NCBI GenBank assembly: GCA_963853835.1
Contig: OY970830.1
Coordinates: 38,711,966-38,775,965, forward strand
From: Calendula officinalis
Lineage: Eukaryota > Streptophyta > Magnoliopsida > Asterales > Asteraceae
Reading direction: 5' to 3'
DNA length: 64,000 bases
Shown here: positions 1-10,681 of the stretch, one piece after another
Layout: each line of letters begins with the position of its first letter
Numbering within the stretch: the first letter of the stretch is position 1
Translations under genes and position numbers: made by a program
The notes under the pieces: generated by a model
What the model was told of the DNA's origin: nothing
Databases searched by the model: none
Seen by the model: only the letters and a program-made list of their open reading frames with translations

Positions 1-1
1 T

Positions 2-2668
2 AAAGGTTTTATTCGTCCGAGTTCGTCACCGTGGGGTGCACCGGTGTTATTTGTTAAGAAGAAAGACGGTTCGATGAGAATGTGTATCGACTACCGAGAG
101 TTGAACAAGGTAACTATTAAGAACCGTTACCCGTTGCCGAGAATTGATGACTTATTCGATCAATTGCAAGGTGCTAGTTATTTCTCGAAAATTGATTTGA
201 GGTCGGGTTATCACCAAGTTCGGGTGAAAGAAGGCGACACCGAGAAGACGGCTTTTCGTACACGATATGGTCATTATGAGTTTCTAGTGATGCCGTTTGG
301 TCTTACAAACGCGCCGGCTATTTTTATGGATTTGATGAATCGGGTTTGTAAACCGTTCCTTGATAAGTTTTTGATTGTGTTTATTGATGACATTTTGATT
401 TACTCGAAAACTGAAAAAGAACACGAAGGTCATTTGAGGCTTGTTCTAGACGTGTTGAAACGGGAGAAGTTGTATGCAAAATTCTCGAAGTGTGAATTCT
501 GGTTGCGGGAAGTGCAATTCTTAGGTCACGTGGTGACGTGTGATGGTATTAAAGTTGATCCGTCCAAGATTGAAGCGGTGTCAAATTGGGAGCCTCCGAG
601 GACTCCTACCGAGGTTAGAAGTTTTCTTGGATTAGCCGGTTATTACCGAAGGTTTATACAAGACTTCTCGAGAATCGCAATTCCACTCACGAAGTTAACG
701 AGAAAAACTGAGAAGTTTATGTGGGAGAAGAAGCAAGAAGAGGCGTTTAAGTTGTTAAAAGAAAAGTTATGTAACACGCCGATCCTTACGTTACCGGATG
801 GTATGGAAGATTTTGTGGTTTATAGTGATGCTTCGAATCAAGGGCTCGGTTGTGTGTTGATGCAAAGAGGTAAAGTGATCGCGTATGCCTCGCGACAATT
901 GAAGAATGCGGAATTAAGGTACACGACACACGACTTGGAATTGGCGGCGATTATATTTGCCTTGAAATTGTGGAGGCATTATTTGTATGGTACTCGGTGT
1001 ACGTTGTACACGGATCATAAAAGTTTACAATACGTGTTTACTCAAAAAGATCGTAATATGCGACAAAGAAGGTGGATCGAGTTGATTGCCGATTATGATT
1101 GTGAGATTGTGTATCACGCGGGTAAGGCGAATGTGGTGGCCGACGCCTTGAGCCGAAAAGTTTATGAAAATCCGAACCGGGGAATTTTAACACGTATAGA
1201 AGTCGTCTCGAGCATCAATGAAAGAATCAAGAATGCCCAACGAGAAGTTATGGGAAAAGACGAGTTAAGACAAGAACGGTTAGGTAAAAACCAACATTTT
1301 CTCGAAAATGCACAAGGGTTGAAGACCGTAGGCGGTCGTATTTGGGTTCCTAAGTTCGGTGGCATCCGAAAAGAGTTGTTGTATGATGTGCACAAGTCGA
1401 AGTATTCGATTCACCCGGGAAGTACAAAGACGTATCAAGATATGAAACGGGTTTATTGGTGGCCCGGAATGAAGGCAAGAGTGGCCAAGTATATCTCTAA
1501 GTGTGCCACGTGTGCACAAGTAAAAGCCGAGCATCAAGTACCGTATGGGGTAGCTCAATCATTGGTTGTACCGGCCGGGAAGTGGGAAGATATAACTATG
1601 GATTTCATAGTAGGTTTACCGAAGACGAGTAGAGGTCACGATGCCATTTGGGTCATAGTTGACCGGTTGACCAAGAGTGCATTATTTTTAGCAATTCGGG
1701 AAACATTGCCACTTGAGAAGTTGGCTAAGTTGTATGTTGATGAAGTGGTTCGACTCCACGGGGTCCCGTTATCGATTGTGTCCGATAGAGACGCGAGGTT
1801 TACCTCGAGATTTTGGCGGTCTTTACAAGAAGAGTTGGGTACAAAGTTGCGGTTGAGCACGGCCTATCATCCGCAAACCGACGGTCAAAGTGAAAGAACG
1901 ATTCAAACGGTTGAAGATATGTTGAGATCGTGTGTACTAGATTTCGGTGGTAAATGGGATGAACATTTACCGTTAGTCGAATTCTCATATAATAATAGTT
2001 ATCACTCGACTATCAAGATGCCGCCTTATGAGGCGTTGTATGGGAGAAAATGTAGAACTCCATCTTGTTGGTTGGAAGCGGGAGAGACGAAACTCACGGG
2101 TCCCGAGATCGTGAGAGTGACAAATGAAAAGATCGGTATTATTCAAACTAACATGAAAGTCGCCCAAGATAGACAACGAAGTTATTCGGGTTTGTAGAAA
2201 AGGCCATACGACTTGGATGTCGGTGATATGGTCATGTTGAAAGTGTCACCTTGGAAAGGTGTAATGCGGTTTGGTAAGAAAGGGAAGTTAAGTCCAAGGT
2301 ATGTTGGACCGTTTAAAATATTGAAACGGGTCGGGCTTCAAGCTTTTAAGTTGGAACTTCCACCCGAGCTTCAAGGTGTGCATGACACCTTTCACGTGAG
2401 TTATTTGAAAAAGTTTATCGGGGAGGTTGAAAATATTATTCCATTGCAAGAGTTGCGGGTTGACGGCCCGAACCGGTTGATTGAAGAGCCCGAGGCTATA
2501 TTAGAAACGAAAACAAAGAAGCTTCGGAATAAGGAGATCGAGTTGGTGTTGGTCAAGTGGAAGCATTCACTTGGGCCGAATTTGACTTGGGAAGTCAAGG
2601 ACGAGATTCGGAAGAGGTACCCGGATTTCGTGAACTATGATGAGATTCCGAGGACGGAATCTTCTTAA
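2..2668 (+). pseudogene. Ty3/gypsy chromovirus pol (5' truncated by window edge, one nonsense codon)
   Basis: The frame is open from base 2 and carries the polyprotein of a Ty3/gypsy retrotransposon that copies its RNA and integrates it. In order: reverse transcriptase with the FIDD catalytic box near nt 380; RNase H (DASNQGLG near 820, TDH near 1010, ending ADALSRK near 1160); integrase zinc region (HPGS...C..C, 1410-1520); integrase core with TMDFIVGLP (1595), SDRDARF (1780) and a glutamate in GQSERT (1880); and a C-terminal chromodomain-like block ending in LVKWKH...LTWE (2500-2640). RNase H directly followed by integrase and a chromodomain is the Tekay/Del-type chromovirus arrangement. 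A single in-frame TAG at 2195-2197 breaks the reading frame between the integrase core and the chromodomain; the frame is otherwise open to TAA 2666-2668. Gag and protease lie outside the window to the left. This copy is probably no longer autonomous. Confidence 0.95.
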
Positions 2669-2849
2669 GGGGTAGATAGTTGTAACGACCTGAAATTGTA
2701 AATAAATAAAATATGTAAAAATATGATAATTATGGATAAATCATATAAAACACGTGGAAATTGGTTTCGTGTCGTTTGGACACCGTACGAGAAAGTTATG
2801 GGCGAAACCGGGTCGAGACAAGGATGAAAAAGTGCAGCCCTGCTGCCTA

Positions 2850-3006
2850 AGAGAGTTCGCGTCGCGAACTTGGGTTCACGATCGCGAACGGATGCCAGGG
2901 AGTTTGGCCATGAGTCGCTAAGAAGTTCGCGTCTGGGTAACGATCGCTAAGTATGGCCGAGTATGCAAAGTTAGCGACGCGAACTATGTTCGCGCCGTGA
3001 ACTCTG
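2850..3006 (+). promoter_or_regulatory. CGCG-word cassette in gypsy LTR (putative U3 regulatory block)
   Basis: About 160 bp near the LTR start holds repeated, partly palindromic words of the form GTTCGCG and TTAGCGACGCGAAC: AGTTCGCGTCGCGAACT near 2855, CACGATCGCGAACG near 2880, AGTTCGCGTC near 2930, TTAGCGACGCGAACT near 2971, GTTCGCGCCGTGAAC near 2987. The surrounding LTR is AT-rich, so the block stands out in base composition. VCGCGB words are known targets of CAMTA factors in plants; regulatory use here is inference. Confidence 0.5.
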
Positions 3007-3763
3007 GACGACCAGCATTAAATTCGGGTTTGAGCTCATTTATTGCATATCAAAACCCTAGTTTTCTCTCTTGGCGATTTTTGAGCATAGCATCTGGATT
3101 GAGTTGATTTCTTCACAAATCCTTGGTAGATTTCACTCCTAGTGGAAGATTAAAGGTAAATCTTCACTCTTTCATCTTTGTAGCTCAAGATCTATGGATC
3201 TTGAAGCTAGGGTTTGAAACCCTAGTTCTTGGGTTGGTGATCTATGGTGAAATAAATGATGTATACACTTAATAGATGGTATATTAACAAGTAAAACAAG
3301 TGTATAATTTCGATTTGTAAGAATCTTAAGGGTTGGTTAAACCTAGGGTTTGGTAATCACCATATTTGGGGGAAATGGATTGATGGGTGTTATCTAGAGG
3401 TAGATGAACACATTGGTAGTAGTTTGTGATGATAATCTGGTTGTGATTCATGTATTAGGCTTTTGGTGACATTTTGGAAAGTCGGTGAAAGTGTGGAAGC
3501 AAGAGATTGGGTGTCAAGAACACGGTTTGAGCATCATATTGCTAAGGTGAGTACGTGTGGAACCTTACTGATTGCATAGCCTATGAAATACATTTTTATA
3601 CTTGTGTTACGGTCTATTTGCTTAATTGAATAGACTTATAGTTGTTTAGTTAGTTATGAATTATTGTTAATATATAACTAACTGGTTTGATGATGAATGT
3701 GATAGCCGAGAACTAGTTTGACATAACCTTTGAGTTATGGTGAGAACGAGATGACGTGATGCT

Positions 3764-3973
3764 AGTTAGTTCGGGGGCAACCCGATAACTAGACATGGTG
3801 ATGTTTCTAGCTAGTTCGGGGGCAACCCGATAGTTAGATAGGATAGTGTTTCCAGCTAGTTCGGGGGCAACCCGATAGTTGGATTTAAGGGTGCTTTTAG
3901 CTAGTTCGGGGGCAACCCGATAGTTGGGCACGTTAGAGTTGCTAGTTAGCTCGGGGGCAACCCGATAACTAGA
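3764..3973 (+). repeat. Five-copy 45-bp tandem array with hairpin core inside the LTR
   Basis: The core TCGGGGGCAACCCGA recurs at 3771, 3816, 3861, 3906 and 3951, a spacing of exactly 45 bp. Each core can fold as TCGGG/CCCGA around a GGCAA loop, and units are joined by variable CTAGTTAG-like linkers. Because 45 is divisible by 3, the reverse strand reads as 15-residue repeats (NYRVAPELA...); this is a by-product and not a gene. No spacers of unique sequence and no cas genes exist, so it is not a CRISPR array. Confidence 0.9.
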
Positions 3974-4381
3974 TATGTGTTGCTAGGAAAGCAAGGTTTG
4001 AAGCCACCATAGGGTGACTAAATAGATGGATGATATTACTTGTTTGTTGATTACTTGGATAAACGATTATTATTATTAATGGGTTTAAACCCACGTATCT
4101 CACGAGACGTTTTTGTCTCACGTACTCCTTGTTTTGTTTTGCTATGTACTCAGGTTCGGGATCGAAGGCTTAGGTACGCATGGATAGAGATGCGGGACCT
4201 AGAATAGAAGAGCACTAGATTGGATTTCGTCTTAGCTTGGTTATGATCTATTTTGTAACACCTACTTTTATACTCTGATTTCATACCAAGGTTTTTGTAA
4301 ATCCAAATTTGGGGATGTTCTTCTATTTATAAAAATATTTTATTTTGGCCAATATTTGGTATTAAAATTTGAGGTGTTACA

Positions 4382-5170
4382 GTTGTGCAACCTACAAACG
4401 AGGTGAAAACTTTCAATCATATTGAAAAATTTTAAATGTCTTTAATCACCCAATATGGTGCTTCAGTGCTTCAGCCACTGCCACGATCAGTTGAAGAAGT
4501 AGATGTAACCTCTATTTGATTAAATTCAGAGTTCAAATTCTTACTTTAAAATCATAAATTCTGTGTTAACTAATATTTTTCTATATCTCTTTCAAAGGAA
4601 TTTGATGGATATGAACCGATTGAAAACTTTGAAGACCTCTGGAATCCACAGTACTGGTACCGGCAACCACGACAACAATGATTGGGAGATCTGATTCTGA
4701 AAACATAACCGTGTACGCAGCTCGCGTGAAACTGATTAGAAAACCAACATGTTAATTCCAATATTTTCGATATTCATTTTGCTTTCCATAATTGGGCATC
4801 CCCACTTACCTAACAGACTTTTTTTATTTAAAACAATATTGATATCTCTTTTTGATTTGGTTACATTTCAGTCAAATATCTTGTTTCTACTGACGTTACA
4901 AACATTGAGTTCAACCCGGAAATGCCATAAGCATATGCACTTCAACGCATCCATCCGATAGTACAATGATGATGCCGTTGTTTTATGTGATGAAGAACCC
5001 GAAGTCCCACCCGGCACGCAACCAAAAAAATATTCCAGACGCTTAAGAACTCCCCTCTCTGGAAATAAGCGTCTCTCGACTTACCGATAAAACGTTTAAA
5101 CAGACCCCTACGGATGGAACAACAATGATTAATTGTATCACACATAACGTTTCTGTGACACAAATGGTGT
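4382..5170. other. Gene-like remnant, unidentified
   Basis: No intact gene. Short exon-like stretches are visible on the plus strand: a 3'-acceptor-like run before GAATTTGATGG (4598 on) reading EFDGYEPIENFEDLWNP before a stop, and after TTTCAG at 4870 a run reading KYLVSTDVTNIEFNPE. Both are followed by stops and frame changes. They look like a decayed multi-exon gene or a captured fragment. I do not recognise the family. Confidence 0.3.
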
Positions 5171-6151
5171 TTTTTTTATATATTATGGTTTGGCTTAATA
5201 ATATAAATTACTCACTTTCCCAATAATAAAATTATTGTTATACGATTTAATTTAGCGCAACTACACAAATTATATATTTTGAAGTGTGAATTGTCTCATT
5301 TTGTCACACCCTATTACTTATTTTTAATCTCTTAATGTGTCTCAGTAATTGGAAAATCATGAGAAAGTATCGAATCACCCTCCAAAATAATACTTCGTCA
5401 ACATCAACCACAAGCAAATGAAAATCACTGTTTGGACGAAAGTTTAGTGATTAATGCGAATTAACAAAAATGTCCTTAATACTGGCAATTTAGATTTACC
5501 ATATAAAGATATTGACTTATTTTCGATATTGACTTATTCCTTTTAATTGCTTTTTAAAACACTCCAACTTGATGAAGATTAACTGTTATTTTATTTTGAC
5601 ATAATGTGGATTATATATTTTTCAGTTAAAAAATTAATGCTCTTATAGATTCCATAATTTATATAAAATTGTAATAAAAACGCCGAATCAATGCTATTAG
5701 TCCAAAATTAACCTATATCTTTTCAAATTAAATATAATTTTAATACCCCTACTAAACATACCTTTTAAAGCAACGTTTTATACATACGTTTTTATTGCAA
5801 AGAGGACAAATTAATTATACGAACTAATTGTAATTCATCCTACAATTATATATACATTTTTTGGTTCTTAAATTGCGGTTACATTCAATGAATGATTCAC
5901 TTATTGCCGAGCAAATGGAATAAAAATTACCATATAAAAATGTTATATTATGATTGTATAACTATCAAATCCCTGATTTCGAGCGGTTCTACTAGAATAT
6001 AACTTAATATAACGTGAGAACAACTACTCAATTTAGTGTGATACTGAATAAGGAAGTTGTATGATTTTTAACTTCATAAAATAATTCTTGTTTCAATTTA
6101 CGCATTCAATAGTAAGATACTAACCGTCCAACTTAATGAAAATTAAATGCT
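5171..6151. other. AT-rich stretch with diverged repeat units, no gene
   Basis: No coding signal. Pieces resembling the 195-bp array downstream recur in degraded form ('ccaacttgatgaagattaa' near 5565 against 'ccaacttaatgaaaattaa' near 6128; 'aacgccgaatcaatgctat' near 5679 against 'aacgttcagtcaacgctat' near 6215), so the array was probably longer once. Confidence 0.4.
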
Positions 6152-6641
6152 TATAAAGACTTAATTATACGATATACGTTTGTTTTTTTCATTTTTAGCA
6201 GGTCTTAAAACAAAAACGTTCAGTCAACGCTATAACTAGGTATAAAGACTTAATTATGTGTACGATTTTTTCATACTTACGTTTTTTTCATGCTTACGAA
6301 CTGTGAGAGAGAATATATAGTAACCAATGGATATTTCGGATACCAATATAAAGACTTAATTTTAACATATACGTTTTTTTATTCATTTTTAGTAGGTCTT
6401 AAAACATAAACGGTCAGTCAATGCTATAACTAGGTATAAAGACTTAATTATGTATACGTTTTTTTCATGCTTACGTTTTTTCCATTCTTAAGAACGGTTA
6501 GAGATAATATATAGTAACCAATGGATATTTCGGATACCAATATAAAGACTTAATTATACGATATACGTTTTTTTTTTCATTTTTAGCCAGTCTTAAAACA
6601 AAAACGATCAGTCAATGCTATAACTAGGTATAAAGACTTAA
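6152..6641. repeat. Tandem array, about 195-bp unit (left part)
   Basis: Units begin TATAAAGACTTAATT at 6152, 6347 and 6541, a period of 195 and 194 bp. Each unit contains ACGTTTTTTTCAT runs, 'gtcttaaaacaaaaacg', 'gctataactaggtataaag' and 'atagtaaccaatggatattt'. The third unit is broken at 6641 by the copia insertion and resumes at 17995; 101 + 94 bp gives back one 195-bp unit. Confidence 0.85.
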
Positions 6642-7229
6642 TGTCAGGATCGATTAACTATAAACAAGTTAATAAACACCTTAGATCTAATTGATGATAG
6701 AAGTTGCAGCGGATCAACACTATATCAATATATTAAGAACAATGAACTGTAAATAATATGCGAAAGTATTAAGAACACAGTTTCACAAAAAGCTTCAATG
6801 TATATTATTGAGTTAACAATACACACGTACGTTTACAATTCGTAAGGAACTATTTATAATAGTCCTTGAAGCTAAACTATTTACCCTAGTTATTCTAGGA
6901 CTTGATTTACATCGAATAATAATAATATACATTGATTTACATTCTATAACTATCTATACGAAGATCTCGGACTTGATATTCTTCAAAAACACGTCATCAG
7001 TAGTAAAACTCATCACCAGTAGTAAATATGTAACATCAGTAGTAAGTCTGGTGATCAGTAGTAAGTCCAGATACATCGTCAGTAGTAACTACTAATGATC
7101 AGTAGTAACTTTAGTTATAGTATCATCAGTATCAACTTCTCAGTATTAATCAATTCTGCCCCATCAGTACTAAGTGATCAGTACTAACTGCAGCATCAGT
7201 AATAAGTTGATCTGTGTTTTGCTCCAATA
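6642..7229 (-). repeat. 3' LTR of Sirevirus-like element
   Basis: 588 bp, plus strand TGTCAGGATC...GCTCCAATA; the expected terminal CA reads TA because of the change at 7228. The right part (6990-7215) contains six CAGTAGTA words plus decayed versions (CAGTACTA, CAGTATTA, CAGTAATA). In the element's orientation these words sit near the LTR start, in U3. Confidence 0.95.
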
Positions 7230-7230
7230 A

Positions 7231-7240
7231 TCTCCCCCTA
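7231..7240 (-). promoter_or_regulatory. Polypurine tract
   Basis: Minus strand TAGGGGGAGA immediately before the 3' LTR; it primes plus-strand DNA synthesis in LTR elements. Confidence 0.8.
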
Positions 7241-7261
7241 AACTTATTGATCATCTTTTAA

Positions 7262-10200
7262 TTAATCAAGTTTCTTTTGTTCCTCTTGTTCTTTTCTTCT
7301 TTTCTCAAGAGTTCTTTGATTCTGTTGAAGCCTTTGTTCAATAATATATCTGCTGTTCCTCTTTGTAAAATAATTCAGTTTGTTTTGGAACATAACAGCA
7401 TCATAGGGTTTCATCAAAGTGTTTATGAATATCTGATACATAGTCTTCTCAGAATGTGGATATTCTTTCTCATATAAGTACAATTCACACACTTTGCCTG
7501 ATTTCTCAAAGAAGTACATATTTGCAGTAGGAATGACATTCCAAGCATACACATTACCTGGATTTGTAAATTGTTCTGGATAATTGTCTGGATAAAATGC
7601 AGCATCAATCATCTTTGTTAAATATCCAGCTCCAGATTCTTTCCATGATTTCTTTGTCATTCTTGGTTTCCCAATAATCAGAAGTTTGATAACATCACTT
7701 CTAGAACATGATCTGATTAAAGGTAACCATCCAGTGAATCTTTGTACAACTTTGTCTTCCCTTATGACCTCTATGACATTGTTCTGCATCACTCTCCAGT
7801 TAAGAATTGGATTGTTCTGTAGAGGAGCAACTGGCATTTCAAGAACAGGTATAATTTGTTTTGACTTCTTCTTAGAGCTTTGTTCTTGATCAACAGATTT
7901 TCTTTTCTTAGATTGGGGAGTTGAAGTATCACCAACAGTTGAAACACTACCAGCCTTGAGTAAATTTAAGCTGATTGGGATTAAAGTTTTGGCTTTCTTT
8001 GATTCTTCAACTTCTTGTTCAGCCAGGTCTTTCTTCTTTGAAGTGCAGTATTTTTCAATGATAGTCATCATCTTCATTCTTCCTAATGACTTTGCACTAA
8101 TCCCTTTTGTTTTTAAATATTCAATCATGTTGGCCTTATGTTCAAACATATCATCAGGTAGATCACCTTTTGTTCTTTTACATTCAGCTACAAGATCTTC
8201 AAGACAATTTAGATGTTCTTCTTCTATTTTTCTAAGCCTTTTGAATTCTGCTTCTTGGGCTTTTATCTGAACATCTTTAATTTGAACAGGTGTTTGAACA
8301 GGAATTTCTATTTTATCCTTCTTTTGTTCAAGAGCTTGATACTTAGCTACCTTCTCCCAATATCTCTTATGCTTCACCTTCCATTTAGACTGTTTATCAG
8401 CTCTAACAAGATTTATTTTGTTTACCATGTAATGACCAAGAGCTCTGTTAGGGTAATCTTCATCATATATTTCCTTACCCTTTCCAATATGTGCTGAAGG
8501 TGGAGGTGGAATATATTTCATGTCTGGCACTCCACTTATTATTACAGAAGGAGAAAATGATCTAAGTTCATCTTGTTGAAGTATTTTTGGATGTGGAGGA
8601 AGTGAGCACTCATCAACCTCAAACCAATTCACATTATCATCAATGTCAGGTATGATAAGTGGTTGATCATGTGTTGGTGGTTTGGTAATGATGACATGTC
8701 TCTCTCTTTCAATTAGCTCTGGAAAATGTAGTTCTTCCTCTTCAGTAGTAACCAGAGTAGTTACTACTGGTGTAACTTCAGGAGTTACTACTGATAGGGC
8801 ATCAGTAGTATTTGCTGCTTTTAATTTTTCTTCTTCATTTACTACTGCTATAATATCAGTAGTAGAGGTTACTACTGGTATTTCCTTTTCAACTTGTTCT
8901 TCCATTGTAGCAGTAGTAATAGGCTCTTCTTCTGTAACCATCATCTCTGGGCCTTCATCAACATTTGTTTCTTTTAAATTTAAGAGGGAGGATGCTGCTG
9001 CTGCAATAGATTCATCAATCATTGTCTGTATATTATCTTTCTCCCCCTTAGTGAGCTCAACTGGTGGAGCCTCACTAACATCAATCTTCTTCTTCAATTG
9101 TCTGATGATTTTGGCTTGTTGATAAAGCCTGTGCTCATATAATCTCATTCTTCTGTTGATGGTGTTGACATGCCTTTTCATTGCAGCCATTGTTTTCCCT
9201 TGGTTTGTTAAATATGTAAGGCAGTTTTGTACAGTGGATTCAAGAGAATCCACTTTATCCGTCAATTGAGTGATTTTAATACTGCCCTCACTCCATCTAG
9301 CAAGATCATCGGGCTTACTAACAGGTACATTGGTTTTAAGGTTTTCCTTCCTTTCCATCAATTCCTCAGATCTGCCCTCATCACTGCTTGGTGATTCATT
9401 GGGTCTTTTAGACATTCTCTTCTTCCTAGAAGAAGCAGAGATGTCCCCCTTTTTGGTTTCTTGGCACCGGGGTCCTTTAAGTAATTCCTCAAAAGAGTCA
9501 TCACTTAAAGTTGCCGAGGTTTGGGTCTTAGTGATGTTTTCACTATCCTGTGCACCCACCTTTGGGACATCAGTAGTGAAAGCCCTCCCCTCATGTCCTC
9601 TCTCCTCCTTGGAGGACAACTCTTTGAGCCTGGGGTGTGACTCGATTTGTCCCCTGGTGTCCTTTAAAGATTTCTTTCTTTTATAGAGTGTGGAAATATT
9701 TTTGGTTTTATCTGGTAGGTCTTCCACAGAGTGAAGAGTAGCACTCTGCAGATTTATATCAAGTTCCTGGGACACATTCAGGACTTCTAAGTGAGTGGGT
9801 GATTGAGTGGCTATATGGGGTGGTGTTTGGGCTGTATTTGGGGGTGATGGAGTGGGTTGAGGTTCAATTTGGGTTATATCTTTGATTGAACCCTCTCCAA
9901 TAGGTGTGTGATCTTTGATCATATTAGGAAACAGAGGGGTTTCCTTGCCCGAAAATTTAAATTGTTTTCTCATATTTGAGAAAACTTTCTTGTTCAACTC
10001 TGGAATTATGAAAATATTTTTGGGAGTTGACAAGTTTTGTAATTCAATGTTAATGATATGTTGGATAAATCTTGGATACATTAAAAATTTTGAAGAGTTA
10101 AGATTTCCCAACATACCTTCAAAAATCATATTAGAAAAATTGAATACTTGGTCTGTGCATAGACAGACAACAGCAGATGCTATTGACCTGTTAAACTCAT

Positions 10201-10681
10201 TCCAAGTACTCCTTTTTGGAGAAATACAATGCTGAATAGTATGGACAAGAAATTTCCATTGTGGGGAGAGAAGACCTTTTTGAAAAGTTACTATGTTTAG
10301 TCTTCCCTCATATCCCATTTTGTTTAAAATTTCAGCAATGAATTCCTTAGGAAGAGAAGTCATACCTGAATCATCGTGTAGTTGAAGATGTTGTCGAATA
10401 GATTGTTCTGTGATGGTGATCGTTTTTCCATCCACAGATGATTTGATCATTGGTACAGTTGCACCCTCCGTTCTTTCAGCATTGGTCCAGAAATCCACCA
10501 AGTGCTGTTGGTATGCCTTCGGTTTCACCGTTAATGCGAATCGTATGTAAGAGTTTTTCAAGAAGTGTACGATTGGTCTGAAATCCTTTGTTCCGTCTGG
10601 ATTGCGTAGAAAGGCACACATGTTGTGGAACTCTGAGTATTTGAGATCGGTTTGAACATTGAGGGATTGTAGAGTTGCCAT
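7262..10681 (-). CDS. Third ORF in envelope position of Sirevirus-like element (1139 aa)
   Basis: An intact 1139-residue reading frame downstream of pol, ATG at 10681-10679, TAA at 7264-7262. Residues 1-240 form a conserved-looking globular block (MATLQSLNV start; FHNMCAFL; VHFLKNSYIRFALTVKP; VDFW; DGKTITITEQSIRQHLQL; FLVHTIQHCIS) that I recognise as the common accessory protein of Asteraceae copia elements, probably related to the plant-mobile-domain or putative plant transposon protein group. Residues about 270-470 are low-complexity and rich in S, P and charge. About 480-540 is heptad-rich (coiled coil). About 600-680 is T/V/E-rich with TT words encoded by the element-wide repeat. The last 200 residues are basic and end KEQEEQKKLD. 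I see no convincing signal peptide or membrane segment, so envelope function is unsupported. Role unknown. Confidence 0.85.
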   Translation of the reverse strand: MATLQSLNVQTDLKYSEFHNMCAFLRNPDGTKDFRPIVHFLKNSYIRFALTVKPKAYQQHLVDFWTNAERTEGATVPMIKSSVDGKTITITEQSIRQHLQLHDDSGMTSLPKEFIAEILNKMGYEGRLNIVTFQKGLLSPQWKFLVHTIQHCISPKRSTWNEFNRSIASAVVCLCTDQVFNFSNMIFEGMLGNLNSSKFLMYPRFIQHIINIELQNLSTPKNIFIIPELNKKVFSNMRKQFKFSGKETPLFPNMIKDHTPIGEGSIKDITQIEPQPTPSPPNTAQTPPHIATQSPTHLEVLNVSQELDINLQSATLHSVEDLPDKTKNISTLYKRKKSLKDTRGQIESHPRLKELSSKEERGHEGRAFTTDVPKVGAQDSENITKTQTSATLSDDSFEELLKGPRCQETKKGDISASSRKKRMSKRPNESPSSDEGRSEELMERKENLKTNVPVSKPDDLARWSEGSIKITQLTDKVDSLESTVQNCLTYLTNQGKTMAAMKRHVNTINRRMRLYEHRLYQQAKIIRQLKKKIDVSEAPPVELTKGEKDNIQTMIDESIAAAASSLLNLKETNVDEGPEMMVTEEEPITTATMEEQVEKEIPVVTSTTDIIAVVNEEEKLKAANTTDALSVVTPEVTPVVTTLVTTEEEELHFPELIERERHVIITKPPTHDQPLIIPDIDDNVNWFEVDECSLPPHPKILQQDELRSFSPSVIISGVPDMKYIPPPPSAHIGKGKEIYDEDYPNRALGHYMVNKINLVRADKQSKWKVKHKRYWEKVAKYQALEQKKDKIEIPVQTPVQIKDVQIKAQEAEFKRLRKIEEEHLNCLEDLVAECKRTKGDLPDDMFEHKANMIEYLKTKGISAKSLGRMKMMTIIEKYCTSKKKDLAEQEVEESKKAKTLIPISLNLLKAGSVSTVGDTSTPQSKKRKSVDQEQSSKKKSKQIIPVLEMPVAPLQNNPILNWRVMQNNVIEVIREDKVVQRFTGWLPLIRSCSRSDVIKLLIIGKPRMTKKSWKESGAGYLTKMIDAAFYPDNYPEQFTNPGNVYAWNVIPTANMYFFEKSGKVCELYLYEKEYPHSEKTMYQIFINTLMKPYDAVMFQNKLNYFTKRNSRYIIEQRLQQNQRTLEKRRKEQEEQKKLD

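Larger units (their letters stand above)
2681..4381 (+). repeat. 3' LTR of the Ty3/gypsy element
   Basis: The LTR starts TGTAACGACC just after the pol stop and ends GAGGTGTTACA, so it has TG...CA ends with an inverted TGTAAC/GTTACA. Length is 1701 bp. The purine stretch AAGGGGTAGATAG at 2667-2679 is the likely polypurine tract. GTTGT follows at 4382 and would be the target duplication; the 5' LTR is outside the window so this cannot be checked. The LTR shares blocks with the gypsy LTR at 30442-32464, for example ATTGGTTTCGTGTC at 2760-2773 and the region around 'tatctcacgag' at 4096, so the two are related families. Confidence 0.9.

Noticed and set aside
3713..3931. 72-codon minus-strand ORF with 15-residue repeats
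   Set aside because: It is only the reverse reading of the 45-bp LTR array; the period happens to be divisible by 3.
3764..3973. CRISPR-like array
   Set aside because: Regular 45-bp period but the inter-core sequences are also similar, there are no cas genes, and it lies in a plant LTR.
8682..9686. Plus-strand ORFs of 138 and 146 codons
   Set aside because: Antisense shadows of the third ORF of the copia element; S/T/V-rich composition mirrors the sense strand.
7262..10681. Calling ORF3 a true envelope gene
   Set aside because: Position fits, but no signal peptide, membrane segment or cysteine-rich ectodomain is visible.
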